A stretch of 64,000 bases of DNA, from contig CAMTDV010000007.1 of assembly GCA_947069175.1 (NCBI GenBank), positions 49,743,681-49,807,680 of the forward strand. The letters are read 5' to 3'. Position numbers and translations under genes: made by a program. Of the stretch, positions 1 to 11,166 are shown one piece after another. The DNA comes from Scalesia atractyloides (Eukaryota > Streptophyta > Magnoliopsida > Asterales > Asteraceae). Numbering within the stretch: the stretch's first letter is position 1; every line of letters starts with the position of its first letter. The notes beneath the pieces were generated by a model that searched no databases, was not told the DNA's origin, and saw only the letters and a list, made by a program, of their open reading frames with translations.

Positions 1-1540
1 AAGTTTTAGGAATGACTATTGAATTCAATTTATCTAGAAATCCAATTGTTCAATGGGTAACTTTTGATACATTATGACTAAAATCTTCATTATGATGCCA
101 ATAATTTGTTGTGTGGTTAGAATTTAGTTCTGGAAACATCTATACGGGCCATAGCAAAGATGTAGTGTTTGGTGGTCTATGATTGTATTCGTTAGATGCG
201 ACCATTTTGTTTGGCTCTTTTGTGACCTATGTAGTACTTAGAGATTTATCAATCATATTGTTTTACTGGAATTTGAATCATTTGTTATGTGTTTCTTCCA
301 ATGTGTTTTTACATGATACCAAATTTCAAGAAAAATAATTTGTTCGTTTAACGCGGGCAATAGTCTAGTATTAAATAAGAAGTATTTGTTATAAATAGTC
401 GTAATATATAAAACTACATAAAAATAAGTAACATATATAACAAGTAACCTTGAATTTGAGAAGCCGGTTCATCCTCATAAAAACTCAAAATTGAATAGGT
501 ATAAACCGGTTCATCGGTATGCACCGCTATACCAGATTTTCTAGCGTCTGTCTTACCAGTGATATCTTCGGTAATCGGTTCAACAGTAATACTAGCCGGT
601 TTGAACCGCTTTTTAAAACAGTATGTTAAATCTTACTTGCATAATTAAGTAGGCATTTAAACCATTTAGTTTCACAAGTTTTATTTAAACCTTTCACTAT
701 TGTTGCACAAGATTTTATTATAAAGTTTATCCTTGTTCTTACATCCTTAAAAGAATTTGTTTATTTTTTATTATTTTCCCTCGTTTCATTTACAATAATT
801 TCTATTTTTCTTGATTTTATTATATCAATAACAATAACTAATTTATAACAGCACAATCGGGTAAACACAAAATTAATTACAATTTAATAGCTATCAATAA
901 ATAACTAATTAATAATTAATATAATAGTTATTAATATATAGCCAAATACCATTTATTAAATTAACATTAGTCTCGAATAAATACTTAATTAGTACTTAGT
1001 AATTAATAAATAGTTTAAACGTTAAAAGACAAATACAACTAAGTACCATTCATTAATTAATTAAATTGATATTACCCTCGAATATAATATAGGGTGGTCA
1101 GTGACGCCTATGAGAATTCATGTACAATGTTCGAGTTTGAAAAAATATGTTCTTATGCCTTAACGATAATCAACGCAATTACTATTTAAACGAAAAATGG
1201 GCTCATTAAACTTAATGCCAATTAGCTAACTTCTAAACTATAAAAATTGATTTTTAAATGGACCTGATTGGAATTTATTTTGGTATACTATTTAAAAAAT
1301 TTAACACACACGTATAGTTATATATATATATATATATATCAGATTTTATAAAAAATATGTGTGCCTCGAAATCACGGGTCCATTGAAGTGGTCTTTCTCA
1401 CACACCTTAAAAGCCGCTCATGAGGGTGGTTAACAAATTTTTATATTTACTAAGAAGAATTAGTTTAATTATATTGCATAAATAACTTTAATTGTTCATA
1501 ATAATAGTTTAAATATTTTGTAATATAAAAAGAAACTTAG
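1..1540. other. AT-rich intergenic DNA, no gene seen
   Basis: No reading frame with recognisable protein features is present on either strand. The stretch is AT-rich with a short TA microsatellite around 1319-1339. Several copies of the word CCGGTTCA or its near variants occur between 460 and 600. It is probably old decayed repeat DNA, but I cannot assign it to a family. Confidence 0.6.
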
Positions 1541-1698
1541 GTATTAGATTACAGAAACTCTACATGTATCAGTTTTGTTTAAAGTAAAACAAAATTGCAA
1601 AAACGATTTAAAAGTAAAAGTATTAGATTCTTAAAGCACTACATGTATCAGTTTTGTTTAAAGTAAAATAAAATGCAAACACAGTTTAAAGTTAAAAA
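1541..1698. repeat. 79-bp imperfect tandem duplication
   Basis: The words TACATGTATCAGTTTTG and the following AAAGTAAAA are found at 1561 and again at 1640, an offset of 79 bp. The rest of the two units is similar with small indels. No coding potential is associated with it. Confidence 0.6.
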
Positions 1699-2489
1699 CG
1701 AAAAGAAATTGTAAAGCATTGGGTTAAGAAATTGATCTTTTTAAAGAACGAAACATGTTTAAAAAAGCTACACTACAAAAAGAAGGAGTTCAACGAGTCG
1801 GGTCGTGTTTACACTGCTAGTGAAAGTGTCATCCGTTGGAAACCCATGGGTGATACTCCATCGAAAAACATGATGTGCCACTGTTATACAATGCATCAAC
1901 CGTACGACAGCTAGATAAGTTACCAAAACCGAAAGCGAGAGGACCCTTTTAGTCCATGTGGCAGCCTAGCAGGTATCTGCATAAATTATTCGTGAAATGA
2001 GATCGCCTAAAGACTTTAAGTTTGTCCTCAAGTGAGGAAGGATGATACGTACGTAATGGAACTAAGAGTTAGCAATCAATTGAGAACATGCAAAATGACC
2101 CTAAATTGGTGAATCTAAAGCCGAATAAGCTGTGATTTGTTGAGAGTTCCACACATCATATATCAGACAAAGAATCTAACTGAAGTAGACACATAACTGA
2201 AAAGTCACATATGTTTTCCCAACTCTCACACCCAACTTTTTTTAATGGCAAATTTGGATCACTGATGGACGACTTTAGTATTATTGTGTGTTACCAGCGA
2301 ACTAAACGATCATATCAATCTCTACTAAGTTATAATGCTTATACATCACTTAAGGATGAAACTTGATAAATATGAGAAAAACCATATTATAGGAATTGAA
2401 TCCAGAACTTAATGGTTCATAATCCTTATACCACCCCAAGATGCCACTAAATTATAATGTCATGGGCTCACACCCAAATTTTTTAAGGC
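1699..2489. other. Non-coding AT-rich DNA
   Basis: A short open frame of 60 codons at 1732-1914 has no recognisable motif and is probably chance. I see no RNA gene, promoter or repeat structure here. Confidence 0.5.
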
Positions 2490-2965
2490 TAGGGCTGGTC
2501 CAACGTTTTTGAAGGCTCTAAGGAAAGTATAAAGTCGGGGCCCTTGTGAGAATTGAACCTAAAAAATATATCAAACGGCAATTGCAAATCGCAATATCAA
2601 GTCGTAAAATCGTGAATATCAAATACAAAATTGGTTTCTTTAAGGATACTGGTCAATCGCAAATTGCACCATCAGCACAATCGATTACCCACAGTTTTTC
2701 CCCGTCGGCACCATCAGTAGAGGATGCATAATTGTGTTCAAGAAAAAATGACCAAATATCTTATGGATTCAAGAAAAAAAGGGATTTGGCAAATAATCCT
2801 AGCTTTGGGTATAGACCATTTATTTGTTTGGGTCATTATATGTGTTTATTCATTTGGCCAAATACACATGAACCTTTAATATATAAAAAATAAATAAAAA
2901 ATTTATGGTTTCTATATTTTGGTGGACTTAGGCCTCGTCTAGCTAAACTTATCAGTTCGGCCCTG
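2490..2965. mobile_element. Non-autonomous hAT-like MITE with TTAAGGC target duplication
   Basis: The left end reads TAGGGCTGG and the right end reads CGGCCCTG, which resembles the CAGGG...CCCTG termini of hAT transposons with one change at the left end. The 7 bases TTAAGGC lie directly outside both ends (2483-2489 and 2966-2972). They look like a target-site duplication that was originally 8 bp. The 476-bp interior has no transposase frame, so it could only move with an enzyme supplied by another element. A second, better preserved element with similar termini lies at 52567-53302. Confidence 0.65.
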
Positions 2966-4631
2966 TTAAGGCAGATCCTCACTTTATATAAAAGTCTTTT
3001 ATCCTTTCTCCAATTTTTTCGATTTTATTTGATGTGTTTATAATGCTAAATGTAGGAGTGGATGTAATTAATTTTAAGTTTTATTATTTTTTTCTTTGGC
3101 GAGAGACATGATGTTAAGAATAAATTTTAATGATATAATATTGCTTTCGTGAAACTTCAATTATATTATCAGTTGGCGGTTTTAAAATGACACCATTGTG
3201 ATCTTGTAAGTTAAGCTTCATGAGATATGAGATTGTTATTCAAGATCTGTTATATTTTAGGCTGTCGATAGAGCCAAAAACATGCTGCACTCAAGCTGTA
3301 CTCAAACTATTAAATGAGTTGGCTAAAATTATTATTAGCTTGAATTACAGGTGTTTATTAAGCGAGCATTATACGATTCATCAGCCACACCTATAATCCT
3401 ATTCGCATGTGAACTTGAGTTGAGAATTAATTAAGCCTCCTTTGTATTTTTATAGTATTTTCATTCTGGAATCTTCGGAATTGTCAGGTTATCTATAGTT
3501 TAGTTGATGTATCCCAATCTCATTAGTAGCATATTCATGCAATAATGAGTGATAAATAATTATAAAATTAGAGATTAAAAGTTCCAAACCATGTGAACTT
3601 CCACTGAGCGACTTAATAAACCTAGAATCTTAAAACACTAGTGTTTATCACTAATGCTTAGAAAACTTAAATCATGCTTGTTTTAGGTTAAAAAATCAAT
3701 TTCACGTTCATAGCACAATTGAATGTTGAAAACCTCTTTATTAAACATGCCTATATTATAACTTGAAGTTTATTAACGTTTGAGTTTTCCTCATAATTAT
3801 TGATGGAACCACATTATGTTGTATCGCATAGTGGTGTATGAAACTCTTCATTTTTCGAATATAGGGATTATTTTATTCACTTTTAGTATCACATGATTAG
3901 ACACTTTGTTAAATTTAACAATTACATCGACTCCATTTTATTTTTAATGTTATTGGTGATTTTCGTATTTGTTTGAAGATCTTTTATCATGATAACTACT
4001 ATAGCGGGTTTGATCCTTCGGTACACCACTACTATACATATCTATAAAATTTCATTACAATAGTGAATCAAACACTATAAACTAGTCATTATTTAGACGC
4101 CTAGTTACTAACATGTGCTTATATACTCCTACTGTTACTTAATCTATGAAGTTGTACACACTTTTGTAAGTGTTTAGACGCACCCGCATAATATACGTGT
4201 TAACTCATTAAAACAATGAATCGAAGTTGCAATGTTTGACACCAATTATTAGTTCAATGCATTGCTACACACTATCGCTATAGAAGTTTAATGCTGCGTT
4301 GTAAAAGGTTCGACACACAATTGTAATAAAAATTGTCTCATACCGTGTTAACATTTTAAAATTAACTATATAGTGAAACTCATATCTTATTAAAGAGAAC
4401 AAAATTCAAGATTAGATGATATATATAATGAAACCGAATCATATCAAAGCATATAAGATTAAAAAAAACTAGTGTAAACATTTTTCTTTGCTAAGTAAAA
4501 ACTATTGCACATGTTACTCATTATCTTTCAGTTTCTAGTTTTACCCGTCCATTTATACTTACCTTCCTATTAATTTAATGGTTACCATCAATCAATGGGC
4601 ACCATTCTTATACACATGTGCGCATACACGC
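2966..4631. other. Non-coding AT-rich spacer
   Basis: No supported gene, RNA or repeat was found. The sequence is AT-rich with stop codons in all frames. Confidence 0.55.
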
Positions 4632-5090
4632 ACACACATATATATAATATATATAGTCTTAGGTTTATGTAAAAAGGATTTTTTTTGAAAAGTGTGAAAA
4701 GACATAAGAATTGATATGTATACATCATGTTTTGTGCTTTGACATGATGTTTTTGTTGTTTTGGAAATAAAACACCAAACATAACAAATTAAGACACAAT
4801 CCAATTAATTTTGCGCTTAAAACTTAAAATATTATATCAAGAATGTTTAGTAGTGTATTTTAAGTGTTAAGCAATATGTTTTACTTGTGTTTTAAATTTC
4901 ATTGTGTTTTAAATTGTTATGTTTGATGTTTTTCTTGTCAAAGCAACCTACAACATCATGCCTAAATCTAAAATATGATGACTACATGCCGATTCATAAA
5001 TCTAAATATAATGACTACATGCAAATTTATGTGTATTTTCACATAAAAAATAAGTTTTACAGAAACCTCATTATATATATGTGTAGCACT
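4632..5090. repeat. Imperfect fold-back (MITE-like) element
   Basis: The left arm (about 4632-4800) and the right arm (about 4905-5090) are diverged reverse complements. For example, GTTATGTTTG at 4917 answers CAAACATAAC at 4777, and the outer ends both carry a (CA)n/(TA)n run followed by a GGTTTATGTAAAA-like word. The ~100-bp centre is unpaired. No transposase is present. It may be an old MITE or a derivative of an inverted duplication, and the target duplication is unclear because the ends fall in microsatellite sequence. Confidence 0.5.
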
Positions 5091-5149
5091 AGTAGGATAG
5101 AAAACCATCCAAATTATTAATTTTGTTTGATCTATTTTGAAATCAAGTA

Positions 5150-6258
5150 TTTTTTTGACACAAAAGGGAGCTTTTATTAATAAACCACTAGCCATAGGCT
5201 AGCAACCAAAAGATTACAATACTATTACAATAACATTACACAAAACCATTCTCATGCCTAACATCTATTACATTTATGCTTTTATCACACCAATATATTT
5301 CAATTTTACCATATGTTTGAGCCAAACATATGTGCACTCCTTGATTTCATCCAATAATTTTTTGTTTGTAGTATGATCTCCATTGGGTACCTTTCTATTT
5401 CTTTTCAACCAGATTTCCCAAGGTTGCGTATGCTTTTTGCCATCTTTTTCTTCTTCCTTTTTGCTTCCAAAGCTTCCACCAATTGAAACATTTCCTTTAC
5501 TGAGGAGCAGGCATATAATCCATAAATTTTCATCAATACTCCTATTAACCATCATACAGACCTGTCCATGGTACATGACACGAATAAGTGGTCCGCTATT
5601 TCTAGCGTATATCCTCAACTCAGGCAAAGTAGGCTTCGGGTTTGCACCCCTTTTTCCCAACTTGATTGAGTTAGGATATTGCCTTGGCACTTTTCCTTGC
5701 GAAATGTTTGTCTTAGGAATCGTCCACCCACACCATCTCATCGCATATTCTCCTTGAAGTTGTATGTTGTTCGCATCAAGTTCTTGTCTCACTACCTTAA
5801 CCGTGAAGTCTCGATCCAATTCTGTTGCCCAACCCCATGAGACTTCTCTTGTCTTCGTAGTTCTAATAAATTTATTAGTTTAGTCCAAGTGACCACATTT
5901 GAAGGATGTGCCTTCCATTTACAGTCCCAAACCACTAGTAATCCCAGCCTTTTATAGTTTTTCAAGTACATTCACTCCTTTAACAATAACCGATTTATAT
6001 AGGTGAGGAAAGGATCGTGACAAAGGGCCATTTGATACCCATGTGTCTTCCTAGAATCTTACGTTCTTAGCCCTGCCCATTTTACAAGCCAACTTATGTG
6101 AGATGTCAATACATTTCTTAGTGAATTCGTTGCCAATAGTCCCAATGTTCTTCTAGATCCCTTTGATGGTTTTGTTGATCGACACTATTGACTCTCCTCA
6201 ATTCTTTCAATGAATTGCATTAACGACATGGGCCCAAAGTTCACCTTCCACCCTTAGT
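5150..6258 (-). pseudogene. LINE-1 3' portion (RT C-terminal zinc-binding region), decayed
   Basis: On the minus strand, broken frames encode the end of a plant LINE ORF2. The zf-RVT-like words ADHLFVSC and DRSV appear near 5555-5600 in one frame. A terminal helix of the form PWEIWLKRNRK...IKECTYVWLKHM is read from another frame (ORF 5274-5819). At least one frameshift separates them. The 3' end on the minus strand is marked by a run of seven A bases (T run at 5150-5156), consistent with a short poly(A) tail from target-primed reverse transcription. The element continues at 28271 after the Gypsy-A insertion, where the RT catalytic motif is found. It is not functional. Confidence 0.8.
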
Positions 6259-8892
6259 TGTGACATCCCGGCTTTTCAGGTATCTTAAACGCGCTACTTC
6301 ACGGTTATTCATTCCTACGCTGATTTAATTCGGAGAATTAAATTACACGCTCGCAATAACTACGCTAACTTTGTGAATCTATTGGGTTTACGTGCTATGT
6401 GTTATTAGACGTTTGTAGATTTGATGGATTATTATATCACGCTTTGATTTCGCGATCATTAGTTATAAAAAAATAATAAATAAATAGCCGAACCGAACCG
6501 AGCCGCGAAACGTAGCCGAACCGAACCGAGCCGCGAAACGTGTCGACCTCACCTCCTTGCGGCCCAAGGAACTAACCTAAACTTGAGGCCCAAGCCATTT
6601 ACCCAAACCCCCCCCCCCTTTGCGGTCGCGCCCCCACCCCCTCCCCTTCTTTTTCCCTTGTGCTATATATTGGTATGTATGCACGTTATAGTTTCAAAAA
6701 AAAAACAACAAACCCTAGTCCCAAGGAGAACCGACGGCAGCCCCCCCCCCCCTCTCTCACGATCGCAAGCCCTACAACTCCCGGATTGATTCCAATCTTG
6801 TCCCGGTTCGCTAATCATCATCGTTTCAAGGTTAGGGTTTAATTGTTTTGCGATTCACATTAGGGTTTGTATAATCTTGATCATGATTGTGTGTTATGGT
6901 AGGATTATTAGTATGAAAAGTGTTGTGATTTATGATTAGTTCGGATGATTGTGCGAATCTTTGCGATTTTGATGTTATGTTGAATACTAAAATCATAAGC
7001 TGCGTTTTGGCGATAAAGATCATGTTATATAATTAGGGTTTGCATGAATATTGATATACATGATGATATTTGACAAATAAACCTGTTGTTAATCATTGTT
7101 GTTAAGAGTCATGATCGTTTAAGCATGTTCTAATGCGATAAAAGTCGAAAACTGTTTGCTGAATGACATTTATAGCCAACTTCAATTGGCTGTAACCTGA
7201 TCATTATTTATCGAAAAGTGGATTTTCTGAAGCCTAAAACGTGTATTTTTGAAAAACGCTTCTAATGGTGCTGGATTCATATTTTTCTGATGTCGTTTGC
7301 TATTTTTAAGTGGTCATCTAGTGCAGCAGCTGAAGTTGAGTAAATTCTGCAAAATTTGCTAGTTGTTTATCGAGTCGGATCTCATAGTCTGTAGGGGGTT
7401 GGGTCACGAAATTTGTACAGTAACTGGAGACGGGAATTTTCGGAAAACTCCCACTAGAATTTTGTTAATTGGATGAACGATGATTTTTAAATAATTTTTC
7501 CCGTGGACTGCAGTCAGAAAGCAACGAATCTGACTGCAGCCAAGTATATAAATGTTTATAAATAATTGGTAAAACGTTAGGACTTGAAAAGTTTACATAA
7601 AATTCTACAGTTTAGTTGACACATCCTATAAAAAAATTGGAATTTTTGGAACGTTGGAACTATTTATAAAAATCCTCGAAAACAGCCTAGTTATGAGCGT
7701 ACAAGCTGAAACATGATAACTTGCGTTTGTGTGTACCAAAGTGTTGTATGGGTTAACCTGTGTTTATGACAAGTTGGTTTGATCATTATTTTGGTATGAT
7801 GATACTTTGCATGCATGATTGTGTTTTCGAATTGGTTATTACGTGTGCCGCACTGTGTATTAGTTATGCGTAGGGTTTTGTATCAGTGTGTTCACACACT
7901 AACTCTAAATCGGTTGACATGTTAGGACGCGATAAGCGGTCCCATCATTTGCTACTTTTGTGTTACTCTAACCGAGCAATTTAAGGTGAGTTTACGGCCC
8001 CTATTTTATCCGGTTTTAAACAACAGGGGGAGAAACATGTATACACTCTATAACTCTATCTTTTACGTTATGCGAAATTAACGTCGTTAAACTACTCGGT
8101 AACTAAGTTAATGTTAATGTACGTTATGGTCACTAAGTAGCTATATCACGGAAGTCCTCAAAAAACTCTCGGATCGTTAGTATTGGGTTAGATTGCGGGG
8201 AAATTATAAGTAGTACTACTGGGCCCGACAAGCCCCACCCGAGCTAGTCGCGCCAGCCGACCGGGTATGGTCAACGGGTGAATAATTTAGCCTAACTTTC
8301 GCCATGGTCAGTGATAGGCCTGGCAACACTGAGGCAACAACAGTCAGCTTCGATCGCGAACTCTTATGTGACGTAACTTTAGGCTCGCTACCTACATGTT
8401 AACATTGAACTTAATTACGAACCAATATTATTATTCCGGGTTTGGAATAATGGAACTATATCGTTATCCCGGGTTAGGGATAACGGGGAAAGCAAACATT
8501 TAACCGAACTTGTGAACTTATAAAAACCTGTGAACTCACTCTTCTTTAATGTTGACACTTGTTTCTTTACATGTTTCTCAGGACGCTAGGAGCGCTAGGT
8601 GCACTCACTTGCATTTGATCAAGACATTTTTATCGAGTCTTATTTACGAATATTGTTTGGGATTTTTGGTTTTGGCGTTTATGTTGGCGCCCGTTACTTA
8701 CTTTACTCTAATGCTTCCGCTAAACTTTGAAACTAAGAAAATTTGAAAATAACTATGAATGGTTAAACAAATGTTTTTGGAAAACGTTTAAATAAATCAT
8801 ATAGAGTCGTTCGATATTACTAGTGTATCAGATTCTGGTTTGTTCACACGACTCGCGGTAAAACTCTGCAAGTGAAAATTGAGCGTGTGACA
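6259..8892 (+). repeat. Gypsy-A 5' LTR
   Basis: This 2634-bp repeat matches 25639-28270 end to end. Near its start a 28-bp unit beginning AGCCGAACC is present twice in tandem (6486-6513 and 6514-6541), whereas the 3' LTR has a single copy. C-rich and A-rich runs at 6605-6730 precede a TTAGGGTTT word. Two adjacent hairpins lie at 8430-8485. The small open frames inside the LTR are not considered genes. Confidence 0.95.
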
Positions 8893-8895
8893 GAT

Positions 8896-8907
8896 TGGTA
8901 TCAGAGC
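8896..8907 (+). other. Gypsy-A primer binding site (initiator tRNA-Met)
   Basis: TGGTATCAGAGC follows the LTR terminus TGTGACA after three bases. It is the usual complement of the 3' end of plant initiator tRNA-Met, which primes minus-strand DNA synthesis in many plant LTR retrotransposons. Confidence 0.95.
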
Positions 8908-9096
8908 CTCTAGCTATAGAGAACCAGGTTTGCATTAAAAGTAGACCTAAACTATGGCTGTTACACAACACTAGACTTAGTTGGCACCGAACTGTGATAT
9001 CTTGTTATGTGTTATGCTGCAATTGTTTATGTGATATAGATATATGTATTTTCGTATATACGCAACACGTAACTAACTACACCAACCCAGCAGGCT

Positions 9097-9762
9097 ATGT
9101 CATCATCATCATCCGAAAAATCTCGACAATCAAGGGCGCCGGGGAAGGCACCCATGGTCGAACCCTCACCACCTCATGGCGTGGAGACACGCTCAGCTGC
9201 TAGGAAAAGACTCGCTCTAGGAGGGGAGTCGTCCTCCCGTCCGACCACCACTATACCGGTCGAACCGGTCAACTCGTTAGAAGTAGGGGACGACCTACTT
9301 AGGGATATGTTAAGGAAACAACAAGAACAGCTAGAGAGAATGCAGGAGACTATCGAAGCACAAGGATGGATGATACGTCAACTAACTGGTAAAACTGGAA
9401 GGCTCGAGGAAGAGCAACATGAGAATAGGAAAGTTCGAAACATTTTAGCTAAGGATCTTCGTGCTTAGCAGCTGAGGGCTGACTGGCTCGAAGACAGAGT
9501 TCTTGAGTCCAGTTGGAGGATTCAAGAACTGGAGCAGAATCAAGCACCTGTCCTAGTACCCGCACCAGCACCGGCCCCTCCAGCGCCAGTAGAGGAAGAA
9601 GAGGAGGATCCAGAGGAAGACCCAGAGGAGGATCCAGAGGAAGACCCGGAGGAGGATTCGGAGGAAGAGGAGCCGGAACATGACCCGGCTGTTGAAGCTG
9701 AAAACGCCGCAGAGGATGACGGCAACGATAGCGACTTGGGAGATGGAGACGTAGAAGACTGA
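9097..9762 (+). CDS. Extra ORF upstream of gag: coiled-coil plus acidic-repeat protein, one in-frame TAG
   Basis: From ATG 9097 a frame runs 123 codons to TAG at 9466-9468, then continues open in the same frame for 97 more codons to TGA at 9760-9762. The N-terminus is Ser/Arg-rich (residues 1-50). Residues about 65-120 have a coiled-coil look (LRKQQEQLERMQETIEAQ). After the TAG comes another helical stretch, then a Pro/Ala run, then five EEDPE-type acidic repeats and an acidic C-terminus. It sits between the PBS and gag, where most chromoviruses have only leader. The function is unknown. Readable sequence on both sides of the TAG implies either a single recent C-to-T change (CAG to TAG) or stop readthrough. 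It could be an accessory nucleocapsid or RNA/DNA-binding protein, but that is speculation. Confidence 0.6.
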
Positions 9763-10022
9763 CTCGTCTCGCCAATCCCCGCTTTGTTTTCTTTAGTTTG
9801 TTTGTTTCCACTTATGTTTGAACTTGAAATTTTATAATTAAACTGAGATGTTTGGTTGGTATTTTGTAAGACATTGCAATTTATTTAATCGAATGTTCAT
9901 TTTGATTGTTAAATTTGTTGGGTTGACATAACTTGTGTGATGATTGAAGTGTGGAATATGATAACTATATTGGATATATATACTTATCGGTGTGTGTTTG
10001 TGTTGTCTTGCGAATATCTGAA

Positions 10023-10900
10023 ATGTCAACTGGACGTCGCGGAAACCTCAACATGTCATCTGAAGAATTGGCCGCATTGATCCAAGAACACGTGAATGCT
10101 GCTCTGGCAGGTGTTCAAAACCCACCAGCAGGTAACCATTATTAAACTTTCATGGGAAAATCTAATAGTTGGGCTAGTAGACTTTCTCGCTGACTACCTA
10201 TCCTCTGTCTCCAGGAGGGGGTCTTAACCCCTACAAGATGTTCCTTGATGCAAAACCGAGCAAGTTCACGGGTGTAGAAGGACCCATAGGACTGGTCCGT
10301 TGGATTGAAAAGTCTGAATCAGTGTTCGAGATGTGCAATTGCCTTGAGGCCAATAAGGTCAAGTATGTTGCCTCAACGTTGGAAGATGGGGCATTAACCT
10401 GGTGGAACGCACAAGTCCAAACGCGTGGACTTGTTGCGGCGAACGTAATGGCCTGTACCGAGTTTAAGGCCCTAATCAAGGAGGAATACTGTCCGCGGGA
10501 CAGAGTTCAGCAGTTGGAGCAAGCATTATGGAACCACAAGATGGTAGGGTCTGAAATTGAAGCGTATACGGCAAAACATCATGATCTGGTGTTCCTATGT
10601 CCCTGTCTGGCTAACACCGTCGAAAAACGACTTGAGTTTTATCTTGGGGGTCTAGTCCCTCAGATCCAGGGCATGGAAATGTCTAGCAACCCTACGACGG
10701 AGCATCAAGCGATTAGGCTGGCGCATAAACTCACCGATAAGGCGGTGGAGCAAAGGAAGTTGCCACCTCGGGGTGCAACCGAAGTCGTCCCTGATAACAA
10801 AAGAAAATTTGATGACTCACCTACTCGACAGTCTTCGTCAGCCCAGCCACAACAAGGAAACCAGAAGCGGTCCAACAATTTACACAACAATCGGGGTCAC
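10023..10900 (+). CDS. gag: Gypsy-A gag, 5' part, interrupted by intron and by Gypsy-B
   Basis: ATG 10023 opens a short N-terminal exon (MSTGRRGNLNMSSEELAALI...) that would stop at 10143 if unspliced. Removing 10132-10214 joins it in frame to the long frame beginning GGLNPYKMFLDAKPSKF, which carries the Retrotrans_gag core (WWNAQVQTRG, FKALIKEEYCPRD, then YLGGLVPQIQG). The protein coats the RNA genome in virus-like particles. The frame is cut at 10900 by the Gypsy-B target site GTCAC and resumes at 21765 in the same phase. There are no stops within this part once the intron is excluded. An upstream in-frame ATG at 9951 is possible but gives a leader-like hydrophobic stretch, so 10023 is preferred. 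Confidence 0.8.
10132..10214 (+). other. Probable spliceosomal intron in Gypsy-A gag (83 bp)
   Basis: The donor context is GCAG|GTAACC and the acceptor is TCTGTCTCCAG|GAGG, preceded by a pyrimidine-rich tract. A CTGAC word at 10190-10194 places a candidate branch A 21 bases before the acceptor. The intron contains in-frame stops, and its removal restores an uninterrupted Gag frame with the usual Gly-rich lead into the conserved core. It is phase 1. An alternative is a small insertion that happens to look like an intron. Confidence 0.65.
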
Positions 10901-11083
10901 TGTAACATTTGTCAAAAACGGGTTTTCCAAACCCGCTTCGTTTGTAATCGAATATCAAGTTATAAATGTTTCGTTGCGTATTTATGTTAATTTTAATTTT
11001 AAACGATGCATAATTAATAAACAAATTAGAATTTAAAAATTATAATTAATAAAAAGGGAAAATAAAATAAATAAAAAAGAAAA

Positions 11084-11166
11084 CCGGCTGCCGGGATTCG
11101 AACCCGGGTCAGCCAGGTAAGTATAAGAATTAACATGCACACATATAACCACTCCGCCACTTGATG
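11084..11166 (-). other. tRNA-like module, class II type, minus strand, in Gypsy-B 5' LTR
   Basis: On the minus strand, TGGCGGAGTGG (11149-11159) fits the A-box consensus of Leu/Ser-type tRNAs and GGTTCGAATCC (11094-11104) fits the B-box exactly. The T stem CCGGG/CCCGG is perfect. The 44-base gap between the boxes suits a class II tRNA with a long variable arm. The acceptor stem does not pair, so this is a tRNA relic or SINE-head-like sequence rather than a tRNA gene. The same module recurs in the 3' LTR at about 19269-19351. Confidence 0.7.

Noticed and set aside
340..370. Possible Helitron 3' end (CTAG followed by T after an AACGCGGGCAATAGT word)
   Set aside because: There is no convincing hairpin before the CTAG and no matching TC 5' end was found, so the signal is too weak.
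5383..5757. 124-codon plus-strand frame
   Set aside because: It is the antisense of the LINE-1 C-terminal region, which has recognisable motifs on the minus strand.
9449..9811. Minus-strand Pro/Leu- and Ser/Gly-rich frames
   Set aside because: They are shadows of the acidic repeat of the plus-strand extra ORF. Repetitive GAGGAAGAC codons read backwards give open frames.
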